A stretch of DNA of 64,000 bases from positions 434,001 to 498,000 of the forward strand of contig CAVSCE010000009.1 in NCBI GenBank assembly GCA_963726375.1. The letters are read 5' to 3'. Origin of the DNA: UTCFX2 sp963726375 (lineage in GTDB: Bacteria > Chloroflexota > Anaerolineae > Anaerolineales > UBA4823). Of this stretch, positions 9,884 through 18,542 are shown piece by piece. The position numbers and the translations under genes were made by a program. The notes beneath the pieces are model-generated. The model saw only the letters and a list, made by a program, of their open reading frames with translations. It was not told the origin of the DNA and ran no database searches. The stretch's first letter is position 1. Each line of letters begins with the position of its first letter.

Positions 9884-11066
9884 ATGAGAGAGATTGCTAT
9901 CATTGGTATTGGACAAACGGTCGTTACCGAAAACTGGGGAAAATCTATTCGAGAAATTGCCGGAGAAGCAATTTTTGAAGCCTTGAACGATGCTGGGAGC
10001 GATTTTATTGATGGCATTTTTGTTGGCAATATGCTTTCTGGCATTCTAAGCAAACAGGAGAATCTGGGATCGTTGATCTCCGACTGGGTGGGGATGAAAG
10101 GAAGAGAATCGCTGAAAGTTGAAGCTGCTTGTGGCTCCGGTGCTGCTGCACTTCGAATTGGATTGATGGCTGTTGGTTCATATGAACTCGACACTGCTGT
10201 CGTAGTTGGCGTCGAGAAGATGAGTGAAACGAAAGCCCCAGATACCACTGCAGCCCTGGCCACTGCTGCTGATGCAGATTATGAAATAATCCACGGGTTA
10301 TCTTTTGTTGGTATTAATGCGTTGATTATGCAGCGATATATGCATGAATACGGCTGGAAACATACGGATTTTTCCCCTTTTTCCATTAACGCCCACGCAA
10401 ATGCTGTCCATAACCCATTCGCTCGTCTTCATGAAAAAATCGATCAAAGAGATTACGAACAAGCCAGAATGATATCAGATCCGATTAACCTGCTGGACGC
10501 ATCTCCCATTGGCGATGGATCAGCTGCAGTTATCATCGCCGGGATTGACAGCTCATCTGGTATATTTTCCACAAGGGACTTCCAGGCGTCGACCCGTAAT
10601 CAAAATCGTTGGATCCGCTGCTGCAACCGATACATTAGCCGTTCAGTCTCGTAAAAATCCACTTTGGCTTGCAGCAGCAGAAATATCAGCTTCTCGGGCT
10701 TACAACCAGGCCAGTGTGAAACCGAAGGACATCGATCTTTTTGAGCTGCACGATGCTTTCTCGATCATGTCTGCATTATCACTTGAAGCCTGCGGCTTTG
10801 CTGAGCCGGGAAAAGCTCCAGAACTAGGCTTAACCGATGAGATCGGTCCAAATGGACGAATACCCATATCAACCCGAGGTGGTCTTAAGGGGCGCGGTCA
10901 TCCGGTTGGTGCAACTGGAATTTATCAAATTGTTGAAGTTGTCCAACAATTACGAGGCGATTCTGGTCCTACACAGGTCGAAGATGCGAGAATTGGCATG
11001 ACACAGAATATTGGCGGCAGCGGAGCAACTGTTATCACCCATATCCTTAAGTCGGATGTTAATTAA
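9884..11066 (+). CDS. Thiolase family protein, acetyl-CoA acetyltransferase type (frameshifted)
   Basis: A thiolase of about 393 residues of the SCP2/archaeal kind. The nucleophile Cys lies in VEAACGSGAAAL, and the base residues are in LFELHDAFS and GGLKGRGHPVGATG. The end reads GMTQNIGGSGATVITHIL. The coding frame moves near 10575. Thiolases of this group often sit beside a Zn-ribbon/OB-fold protein and HMG-CoA synthase and supply acetoacetyl-CoA to the mevalonate route, but neither partner is here. Its role, synthesis or beta-oxidation, is therefore open. A TATAAT lies at 9787, 92 bases before the start. Confidence 0.85.
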
Positions 11067-11099
11067 TATGATTTTATAGCGATTGAATTGAGTTGGACT

Positions 11100-11419
11100 A
11101 TGAAATTTATTTTTCCTTTCCTCTTAATAATTTTCACGATACTTCCTTTTTCGACTGAAGCTCACAGTCCGACATTCCAAATAAATACTAATAGTCGACA
11201 AAATACGTTCATGACTGTCAATTTACCTATTCGAGCACGATCCTTTTGTATTAGCTGAGACGGTCTACAACTACACAGACACCACAATCAACTTCAATAC
11301 CATCGGGTCCAGTTCCGATAAATGATCCGCGGTTTACAGAAACTATGATATTTCTTGCGATCTTATCTGTCTTCGTAGTTTTATTGGGAATATGGCTCAA
11401 TCGAAAGCAAATAAATTAG
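11100..11419 (+). CDS. Small secreted, C-terminally membrane-anchored protein (frameshifted)
   Basis: The stretch between the thiolase and cysS holds a broken small gene of about 105 residues. It begins with a signal peptide (MKFIFPFLLIIFTILPFSTEA). It then has a segment best read in a second frame (HDPFVLAETV), followed in a third frame by a Thr/Pro/Ser-rich linker (STTTQTPQSTSIPSG). It ends with one membrane segment (MIFLAILSVFVVLLGIWL) and a short basic tail NRKQIN. The parts lie in order and abut near 11235-11270, so one or two indels would join them. The layout is that of a surface protein anchored by its C terminus. No function is recognised. Confidence 0.5.
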
Positions 11420-11468
11420 TCTTAATAATTGAAAACCTACCATTTACATGAACGGGAGAAAGCGCATA

Positions 11469-12848
11469 ATGAATGTCCGTTTGTTTGATACATATACCCG
11501 TAGTATCCGAGATTTTAAACCGCTTTCAGGAAATGAAGTTGGTATTTATGCATGCGGACCAACCGTATATGACTATGCGCATATCGGGAATATGCGAACC
11601 TATATTTTTGAGGATATTCTTCGGCGTACCCTGGAATTCAATGGGTATTCAGTCAAACATGTGATGAATATTACGGATGTTGGTCATTTAGTCTCAGATG
11701 CGGATACCGGTGAAGACAAAATGGAAAAAGGATCTCGACGCACCGGAAAAACTGCCTGGGAGATCGCTGAGTATTATACGCAGGCTTTTATAGAAGATCT
11801 CAACCTTTTGAATATCCTTCAACCAATTATTTGGTGTAAGGCTACTGATCACATTAATGAACAGATAGAATTCATTCAATGCATTGAAATGCAGGGCTAT
11901 TCTTACAAAACTTCCGATGGAGTGTATTTTGACACATCGAAGCTTTCAGATTATGGTTATCTGGCAAGAATCGACGTGGAAGGTTTGCAAGCAGGGACGC
12001 GCATCGAGATGGGCGAAAAACGTCTACCAACTGATTTTGCACTCTGGAAATTTAGCCCAAAGGATCAAAAACGCCAGATGGAATGGGATAGTCCCTGGGG
12101 AAAAGGTTTCCCTGGCTGGCATATTGAATGCTCGGCAATGTCAGCTAAATATCTTGGCAGCTTTTTTGATATCCATTGTGGCGGCGAAGATCACATTTCT
12201 GTTCATCACACCAACGAAATTGCCCAAACCGAAGCCTGCTATAACACTCACCTGGCGAATTTTTGGATGCATGGATATTTTCTGCAGCTAGATGAAGCCA
12301 AGATGGCAAAATCACAGGGAGGCTTTCTAAGAATAAAAACGCTCTTAGACAAAGGCTTTGATCCACTAGCGTATCGTTTCTTTACATTTAGCGCACTTTA
12401 TAGAGCTAAGCTCAATTTCACCTGGGAAGGGCTCGACGGAGCAGCAAAATCCTTGGATAAATTACGGGCCTTGGTATTTGGATGGGGAGAACCAGGATCC
12501 ATTGATTCTCATTATCTCGAACAATTTACTTCTCAGGTTAACGAAGATCTGAATATGCCGCGCGCTGTTGCTGTCGTTTGGGAACTCGCGAGGAGTGCTC
12601 TACCTGATTCTTCGAAAAAAGCCACGATTTTGGAATTTGATCGGATTCTTGGCCTGAATTTAGGTCGGTGGAAACCTGAGGAAGAAGTGATTCCTGAGGC
12701 AATTCTCATGCTGGCACAGCAGCGGCAAAATCTGCGTAAAGAGAAGCGTTGGGCAGAAGCTGATGCGCTTCGAGATGAAATTATCCAAGCCGGATTTGAC
12801 ATTGAAGATACACCTCAAGGCTCTCGAGTGAGAATCCGTCATGAATAG
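11469..12848 (+). CDS. cysS: Cysteinyl-tRNA synthetase
   Basis: An intact class I aminoacyl-tRNA synthetase of 459 residues that charges tRNA-Cys. The HIGH motif is seen as YAHIGNMRTY and the KMSKS motif as KMAKSQGGF. Zinc ligands are visible in IYACGPTVYD, GWHIECSAM and HCGGEDHISVHHTNEIAQ. I chose the ATG at 11469 (MNVRLFDTYTR) because it matches the family start and has GGGAGA upstream; an ATG at 11448 would add seven residues. The next gene begins 18 bases after the stop. Confidence 0.96.
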   Translation: MNVRLFDTYTRSIRDFKPLSGNEVGIYACGPTVYDYAHIGNMRTYIFEDILRRTLEFNGYSVKHVMNITDVGHLVSDADTGEDKMEKGSRRTGKTAWEIAEYYTQAFIEDLNLLNILQPIIWCKATDHINEQIEFIQCIEMQGYSYKTSDGVYFDTSKLSDYGYLARIDVEGLQAGTRIEMGEKRLPTDFALWKFSPKDQKRQMEWDSPWGKGFPGWHIECSAMSAKYLGSFFDIHCGGEDHISVHHTNEIAQTEACYNTHLANFWMHGYFLQLDEAKMAKSQGGFLRIKTLLDKGFDPLAYRFFTFSALYRAKLNFTWEGLDGAAKSLDKLRALVFGWGEPGSIDSHYLEQFTSQVNEDLNMPRAVAVVWELARSALPDSSKKATILEFDRILGLNLGRWKPEEEVIPEAILMLAQQRQNLRKEKRWAEADALRDEIIQAGFDIEDTPQGSRVRIRHE

Positions 12849-12866
12849 CAAAGGTGCAGGTTACTG

Positions 12867-13642
12867 ATGAAAATCGCAATAACCGGAAAAGGTGGCGTTG
12901 GAAAAACCACGCTTACTGCCTTGCTGGCTCAATCATTTGCCGATAAAGGTCGCCAGGTCCTTGCAGTGGACGCAGACCCCTCTCCTTGTTTGGCAGGAGC
13001 TCTTGGTTTCCCCTTGAATTTGCGGAACCAGCTGCATCCGATCTCAGAGATGGATGAACTAATCGAGGAAAGGACAGGCGCTCGTCCCGGGACTATGGGT
13101 GGTTTTTTTACAATTAACCCGCGAGTTGATGATATTCCAGATCGATTTAGTGTCACATATAAGAATGTCCGGCTATTAGAAATGGGTTCTGTTGACACCG
13201 GAGGGTCAGGTTGTATTTGTCCAGAAAGCGCAATGCTGAAGACTTTGTTCACTCACCTGCTCTTTCGGAAAGATGACATCCTGCTCTTAGATATGTACGC
13301 AGGCGTTGAGCATTTAGGTAGAGCAACGGTTGATTTTGTGGATGCAATGTTGATTGTTGTGGAACCAACCCGCCGTAGTTTGGGTACTGCATCACAGATT
13401 AAGAAATTAGCCGCCGATATTGGTCTTACTCGCCTCTGGTTGGTTGGAAATAAAGTTCGAAATCGGGAAGAAGCAATGTTCCTAGAAGCAGAAACTCCGG
13501 AATTACCTGTATTGGGCTTTCTGGAAGCGGATCTACTCGTTCAAGAAGCAGACGGTTAGGCATTGCCGTGTATGACCATGTCCCAGCCCTTCGAATTTCT
13601 TGTGAAATGATAGCAGACAAGCTTAGAATATTACTCGAATAA
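12867..13642 (+). CDS. CooC-type nickel-insertion ATPase, copy 1 (frameshifted at the end)
   Basis: A MinD/ParA-type ATPase with a deviant Walker A (GKGGVGKTT, residues 7-15) and the switch VDADPSP. The CxC pair in GGSGCICPE matches the metal-binding pair of CooC, the ATPase that matures the Ni site of carbon monoxide dehydrogenase. The main frame stops at 13559, but another frame continues at once with RLGIAVYDHVPALRISCEM and ends at 13642, giving about 258 residues. No CODH or acetyl-CoA synthase gene is in the window, so the client protein is not shown here. Confidence 0.8.
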
Positions 13643-13682
13643 TAATCTGAAATTTTCAGGGTATAAAAATTAGAGGAAAAAC

Positions 13683-14474
13683 ATGACAACTACAATCGCT
13701 CTGGCTGGCAAAGGAGGTGTTGGTAAGACTTCAATTGCAGGAATGATAATAAATACCTTAGCATCGTATCATTGCGGACCTATTTTGGCGATAGATGCCG
13801 ATCCCAGCAGTAATTTAAATATGGTACTCGGCCTGGATCTAGATTGGACTGTAGGAGATATCCGTGAGAATATACTCGATCAAGTTCAAAGCTCCCTGAA
13901 TTCTGGAGGAGCTGCGATGGGCAGTCTGCCTGGCGGGATCTCCAAGCGTGATTATCTCGATTACCAAATCCGTGCTTCCTTGTCTGAAGGAGATCAGTTC
14001 GACTTAATAGCAATGGGCCGTTCTGAAGGTCAGGGTTGTTATTGTGCTGTCAATCATAATTTGCGAGAAGTAATTGACAGCATCAGCAAGAATTACAAGT
14101 ATGTTGTTATTGATAATGAGGCCGGCATGGAACATCTAAGCCGGAGGACAACTCGTGATGTCCAGCATTTATTAATTGTCTCTGATCCTAGCTTGCGCGG
14201 AATTGTCGCGGCCGAAAGAATAGCAGCATTTCGAAATAACCTCGATATACATATTGAAAATGCCCATTTGATCTTAAATCGCGTCGATGACAATTTATCG
14301 GAAGCTCTGCACGAACGAATTAACCGCCTTGACATCCCACTTCTTGGTATTATTCCTGCCAGTCAAGACATATCTTTCTTGGATACCAATGGTGAACCTC
14401 TCAATCATTTGCGGAGCGACGCAGCGCCCCTGCTGGCAGTCGCTGGCATGCTTCAAAGGCTTCAACTGATCTGA
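13683..14474 (+). CDS. CooC-type nickel-insertion ATPase, copy 2
   Basis: An intact 263-residue paralogue of the previous gene, 40 bases downstream. It has the deviant Walker A GKGGVGKTS, AIDADPSSN, and the CooC signature GRSEGQGCYCAVNHNLRE with its CxC metal pair, then VVIDNEAGMEHLSRR, the Walker B region. These features resemble genuine CooC more closely than copy 1 does. The two copies may form a pair acting on one Ni enzyme or on two. The gene overlaps the end of the convergent PIG-L gene by 13 bases. Confidence 0.85.
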   Translation: MTTTIALAGKGGVGKTSIAGMIINTLASYHCGPILAIDADPSSNLNMVLGLDLDWTVGDIRENILDQVQSSLNSGGAAMGSLPGGISKRDYLDYQIRASLSEGDQFDLIAMGRSEGQGCYCAVNHNLREVIDSISKNYKYVVIDNEAGMEHLSRRTTRDVQHLLIVSDPSLRGIVAAERIAAFRNNLDIHIENAHLILNRVDDNLSEALHERINRLDIPLLGIIPASQDISFLDTNGEPLNHLRSDAAPLLAVAGMLQRLQLI

Positions 14475-15232
14475 TCGGACTCGCCATGGATTAATTTGTT
14501 GTTTTGTTTCGACCAGGTTTCATCATCAACAAGCGTAACGACCCTGAAACCTTCGGCGTATTCCATCTCCTTCCCTTTTGCGCTTTCTGCTGCCCACTGT
14601 CGAATCATCGGTTCCGGATCCCAATCCTTCATTTGTGATCGATGTGATTTCAATGCTTTAATCTTAATGTCTATCGTTTCCCCAATATTGACAAAATAAT
14701 CGGCTCCACCCCACGAAGTGGCAAAGACTTTACGCGGTTTATGTGGAAAAAAACCTTCTGCTTCCAGTTCTTCGAAAAGATTTGGTTGACCAGAAGCGGG
14801 GAAAACCGCGTCTAATGCAGCCGTGGCTGCAGCGCGATGATCTGGATGATTGATATAATCATCCCCTGCCCAAACAATTGTTGGATCACCGCAAATTACG
14901 ACCTCAGGTCTAAATCGACGAATTTCCCTGACAAGTTTTTTCCTGAGGTCTATCGTAGCCTGAAGCATTCCATCGGGTTCTCGGATAAAAATCACTTCTG
15001 TAGCGCCAACGACGCTGGCCGCTTCGGTCTGCTCTTTTTCTCGGATTTCTGTACAAAGCAAGCGGGTCATTCCAGGTTCATCAATTCCAACGTCACCGCT
15101 GGTGCAAAGTACAAAAGACACTCTCGCCCCATCGCGCGCCCACTTTGCGAGAGTTCCAGCACAAGTAAATTCTATATCATCTGGATGTGCTACGATAGCC
15201 ATAGCGCTTTCTGGAGTATACAGAAAAGCCAT
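14462..15232 (-). CDS. PIG-L family (LmbE-like) N-deacetylase
   Basis: A 256-residue zinc hydrolase of the PIG-L/LmbE family. The metal motif AHPDDIE is near the start and the second zinc site is in NHPDHRAAA. Members remove acetyl groups from GlcNAc-type sugars, as in mycothiol, bacillithiol and GPI synthesis; the substrate cannot be read from sequence. Three in-frame starts exist (15256, 15238, 15232). I prefer 15232 (MAFLYTPESAM) because GGAG lies eight bases before it. It is convergent with the CooC pair. Confidence 0.85.
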   Translation of the reverse strand: MAFLYTPESAMAIVAHPDDIEFTCAGTLAKWARDGARVSFVLCTSGDVGIDEPGMTRLLCTEIREKEQTEAASVVGATEVIFIREPDGMLQATIDLRKKLVREIRRFRPEVVICGDPTIVWAGDDYINHPDHRAAATAALDAVFPASGQPNLFEELEAEGFFPHKPRKVFATSWGGADYFVNIGETIDIKIKALKSHRSQMKDWDPEPMIRQWAAESAKGKEMEYAEGFRVVTLVDDETWSKQNNKLIHGESDQIS

Positions 15233-15392
15233 TTTCATATCTCCTTCAGAATTCACAAAATACGCGGAGAGTATACCTCAGACTTGAAAGAAATGAATTT
15301 TATCCATGTTTTTATTGTATACTTTTTAAAAATACTCAACCGGACATAAGCATATTTGACAATCTATTTCTATTCAGGCAAAGGATATTTAT

Positions 15393-15924
15393 GTGGACGA
15401 TAAGACAGTAAGTTACCTCCCTTTTCATGCAATCAATGAATTCATGCGTGATGATTTTCGTCTAGAGGTTGTTAAATCTGCACTTCTAGGTTTACCGGAA
15501 TTACCAAAGGAAGATAGAATTCGTGTCGAAATATTATGCAAAGAACATATCCAAATACCAGGTTTTCGTAATATCAAAAATGCTCCCGTGCATCTGAAGA
15601 TAAAACCTACATCAGAAGCGTTTATAAAGAACCCTCAAGTTGTCTCAGCAATTTTATCTGCCTGGGCAGAAATTCACAATGAACTTCGACAGAATGTTTT
15701 TGATCTATTAATTTTTCGCGGATGGGATGTATTGCCTCTCCAGGCGGATAGGAACCGTATGCCTGGTTTCGTACCAGAATGGCCTAACTGGAGAGGATTT
15801 CGATGTCCTTTACAAGGCGTACAAAGAGAAATACCCTGTTGAAGAAACTAATGCAGATGATGTGAGTTTGATGGTGGTATGGGTGAGTGGACGGCTCCCA
15901 TATCATAACCAGGATGAAGCTTAA
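15393..15924 (+). CDS. Conserved protein of unknown function (frameshifted)
   Basis: About 177 residues starting with GTG at 15393, with AAGGA upstream. The start reads YLPFHAINEFMRDDFRLEVV, and the middle has WAEIHNELRQNVFDLLIFRGWDVLPLQADR. The frame changes near 15800 and ends VSLMVVWVSGRLPYHNQDEA. It has no signal peptide or membrane segment and I recognise no catalytic motif. I have the impression that it is a conserved family in Chloroflexota, but that is recollection and not shown here. It is convergent with the ATP-grasp gene. Confidence 0.6.
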
Positions 15925-15965
15925 TATTATCTTATTGTTTTTAGGACCAATCTTCAAATCTTCGA

Positions 15966-17027
15966 TCAAATCAAGCCGTATCGTTTTAGAGCAGTTTCCA
16001 AAATTAAATTGACCAATTCTTCGTATTCGATACCTGCAGCTTGCGCTTCTATAACAAGATCTGAAATGCCAGGGGACAAACCGGGTAGAGGATTCGTCTC
16101 GAGGATATAAGGCTTCAAGCCGTCATGGATATCCAAACGAAAATCAACTCTTGAGACATCTTGGGCGCCGGTAACTCGAAATACAGCCGCTGTGTACCAA
16201 TTTAAATCGTATTCAAGCTCTTTTTCTATGGGTGCAGGAACCAGATAATTTAAATCTTTCGCCAACTCCACCTTAAGTCGGTTACTGTAAACCATATCAC
16301 TATCTATAAATGGATCCAGATCTACTTCAAGCGGTGGCAAAATCTTAGTCCGGCTTAGAATTTGCGGTGCTTCTTCATCTATCGGCATTCTTCTTGCGAC
16401 TGGTCCTTCTAGATTTCCCACTATCCCGACAGTAATTTCTCGGCCTTCAATAAACCTCTCTACAAGAGCAGGCTGGTGATATTTCCTGAGGACATAATCT
16501 ACCTGCTCTTTCAACTCAAGTGGATTATTAACAATGGATCTTGCCGAAACTCCCATTCCTGTCCCTTCACGGCTTGGTTTTACAAACATTGGAAACTGCA
16601 TATCGTCGCTTAGAGGATCTTCAACACGTTCGAAAACCTGAAAAGGCGGGGTCGGCAAATCATGATATGTAAGTATGCGCTTTGTCATGGGTTTATCAAG
16701 CGCGAGTGCAAGAGTTAGAACTTTTGAACCTGTATAGGGAATTCTGAGCATCTCTAATAAAGCCGGAATTTGTGCTTCGCGAGCATCTCCAAAATGGCTT
16801 TCGCAAATATTAAAGCATATATCGGGCTTATATTTGGGCAGTATTTCCAGGAGGGTTAAATTGCCCTCTAGAAAATCGCAAGCATGTCCAGCTGATTTCA
16901 TTGCATTAACAAGCGCATTGATCGTGTGTTCACTATCTAAATCATCCCACTGATCTTTACTCATCCCTTGGAATTTCGGGGCGTTATCTTTAAGATTAGC
17001 CAGTAAAGCAACACGAAATGTTTTCAT
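15966..17027 (-). CDS. ATP-grasp ligase, D-alanine-D-alanine ligase-like
   Basis: An intact 353-residue ATP-grasp enzyme. The ATP-binding region includes MFVKPSREGTGMGVSARS, and the Mg site is in RVDFRLDIHD and ILETNPLPGLSPGISDL, as in D-Ala-D-Ala ligases. The central region is longer than in Ddl (PPLEVDLDPFIDSDMVYSN), so it may act on other substrates, such as another peptide ligation. The start MKTFRVALLANLKDN suggests that the N-terminal domain differs from that of Ddl. It is followed on the plus side by the WD40 lipoprotein gene, also on the minus strand, which lies 29 bases upstream in transcription order. Confidence 0.75.
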   Translation of the reverse strand: MKTFRVALLANLKDNAPKFQGMSKDQWDDLDSEHTINALVNAMKSAGHACDFLEGNLTLLEILPKYKPDICFNICESHFGDAREAQIPALLEMLRIPYTGSKVLTLALALDKPMTKRILTYHDLPTPPFQVFERVEDPLSDDMQFPMFVKPSREGTGMGVSARSIVNNPLELKEQVDYVLRKYHQPALVERFIEGREITVGIVGNLEGPVARRMPIDEEAPQILSRTKILPPLEVDLDPFIDSDMVYSNRLKVELAKDLNYLVPAPIEKELEYDLNWYTAAVFRVTGAQDVSRVDFRLDIHDGLKPYILETNPLPGLSPGISDLVIEAQAAGIEYEELVNLILETALKRYGLI

Positions 17028-17056
17028 TATTTTTCCTTAGCTTGAGATTTGCAATA

Positions 17057-18151
17057 CTAGAAGGTGATAATATGGACATCGCCTGTCTGAACGAGAACTG
17101 CGAGTTGGGTCCCATTTGGCGAGAAAGACAGACTTATCACTGGTGCGGATTGTGCATATTCGATCGGATGAGTTGGATTTTCGATCTCCCACATCACCAC
17201 CTTGGGAATATTTTCCTCCCCGCCGGTCCCCAAAGATCCAATTGCAACCAGTTTACTATCAAGAGACCATGCGATAGAACTAACCGGGTCTTCGTGTGAG
17301 ATCAACACCAACTCCTTCATAGATTCAACGTCCATGATCATAACAGCGGTTTGGGCGACCCAGGCGATACGCGACCAATCGGGGCTGAAGTATGCGCCAT
17401 ACAAAGATGAAATCGCAGAATCGCTCCATTCTAATTGTTTTTCCAACTCACCATTAACAAAGTAAATATAAACTCTAAAACTTGCGAGGTCAACTCCAGC
17501 AATTCTAGTTCCATCCGATGAATATGTTAGATTGGATAACCAGGCAGGAGTTTTCTGGTTAAACACTGAATCGCCGGTTAATATGTCTACCTGATTGATT
17601 TCTTTTTCTGTTGATGAGTACGCAACAACTTTACCTCGTGGATGAATCGATAATCCTGTGATTGGACTGGAAGAAGTGCCAATCACCTTAGCTTGTTTAG
17701 TCTTATTTGGATTCCAAATATTGATTTCCTGCTTGTTGCTGACCCAACCAATGATTTCTTCAAAAGGACTTCGGGTTAATAAGATTGTGTCTTCGGCGGG
17801 TGTCACCGATTGAACAGAGAATTGCTGTGCAGTATATGATTCTGGATCAGGCAGCGCAACTACACCGACATCATTGGAGCCTGCCAAGACAATACTATTA
17901 TCTGAAAGCCAAATCAGCGAACTGATGTTCCCAAGATCATCAGCCTGAAGGGCTGAACTAAATGTTAAATAGGATGTGACCTCTGGTAATGAAGTGGTTT
18001 CGATTGATGCATGATCAGTAATTTCGGTGAATGCAGCTGTCGGTTTTGCTTCCGTCAAAGAAATTATGTCTCTGTTCGAAATACATCCTGCGAGGTTGAA
18101 AATCATCCCGACTATCCAAAATATGCGAACCCAAAATCTTCTGCTTGTCAT
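17057..18151 (-). CDS. WD40-repeat lipoprotein
   Basis: An intact 364-residue secreted protein. The signal peptide ends in a lipobox (IFNLAGC, Cys at about residue 23). The remainder is repeated beta-propeller blades with recurring units such as ITGLSIHPRGKVVAYSS, NLTYSSDGTRIAGVD, SIAWSLDSKLVAIGS and SLSFSPNGTQLAVLV. No enzyme motif is seen; propellers of this type usually bind proteins. It would be anchored on the outer face of the cytoplasmic membrane. The ATP-grasp gene lies downstream on the same strand, 29 bases away. Confidence 0.8.
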   Translation of the reverse strand: MTSRRFWVRIFWIVGMIFNLAGCISNRDIISLTEAKPTAAFTEITDHASIETTSLPEVTSYLTFSSALQADDLGNISSLIWLSDNSIVLAGSNDVGVVALPDPESYTAQQFSVQSVTPAEDTILLTRSPFEEIIGWVSNKQEINIWNPNKTKQAKVIGTSSSPITGLSIHPRGKVVAYSSTEKEINQVDILTGDSVFNQKTPAWLSNLTYSSDGTRIAGVDLASFRVYIYFVNGELEKQLEWSDSAISSLYGAYFSPDWSRIAWVAQTAVMIMDVESMKELVLISHEDPVSSIAWSLDSKLVAIGSLGTGGEENIPKVVMWEIENPTHPIEYAQSAPVISLSFSPNGTQLAVLVQTGDVHIITF

Positions 18152-18199
18152 ACAAATCTCTCAGAAACATATACACACATGGGCTGGAGTTGAATATTT

Positions 18200-18526
18200 C
18201 TAAGTATTTCCTCGAAATTGTTGAAATGAAGGGTTAGAAAGCAATATCGCGCCGTTCTCACAGGCTAGTACGCATAAACCGCATCCATTGCAACGACCTA
18301 ATTCGATATATGGAGGGTCGTCGCGATCTATTTGGACAATTGCGCGTGTAATACATACCTTCAAAGCGTGACAAGGTTGACAGATCTGGCAATTTTCAAA
18401 TCGAATATTCGGACGCAACAATGAGCAGCCATTCCAAATTTGATTGGATTGAATTTCAATAAGAACAGAGTATATCTCCAAATTCGGATTAAATACACCA
18501 TTTCTTTTCTCAATGCTATAATCCAT
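18200..18526 (-). CDS. Ferredoxin-like two-cluster 4Fe-4S protein
   Basis: A small protein of 108 residues. The second cluster is standard (CNGCGLCVLACE), but the first is unusual: CQICQPCHALKVC has five residues between the third and fourth Cys instead of three. A further Cys lies before it (WNGCSLLRP). I chose the start at 18526 (MDYSIEKRNGV); the longer frame from 18574 would overlap the divergent GTPase gene. It is likely an electron carrier or a subunit of an unidentified redox enzyme. Confidence 0.65.
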   Translation of the reverse strand: MDYSIEKRNGVFNPNLEIYSVLIEIQSNQIWNGCSLLRPNIRFENCQICQPCHALKVCITRAIVQIDRDDPPYIELGRCNGCGLCVLACENGAILLSNPSFQQFRGNT

Positions 18527-18542
18527 TTGCGGGAGCAAATAT

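Noticed and set aside
12867..14474. A carbon monoxide dehydrogenase cluster
   Set aside because: Only the CooC-type ATPases are present; no CODH, ACS or corrinoid protein gene is in the window.
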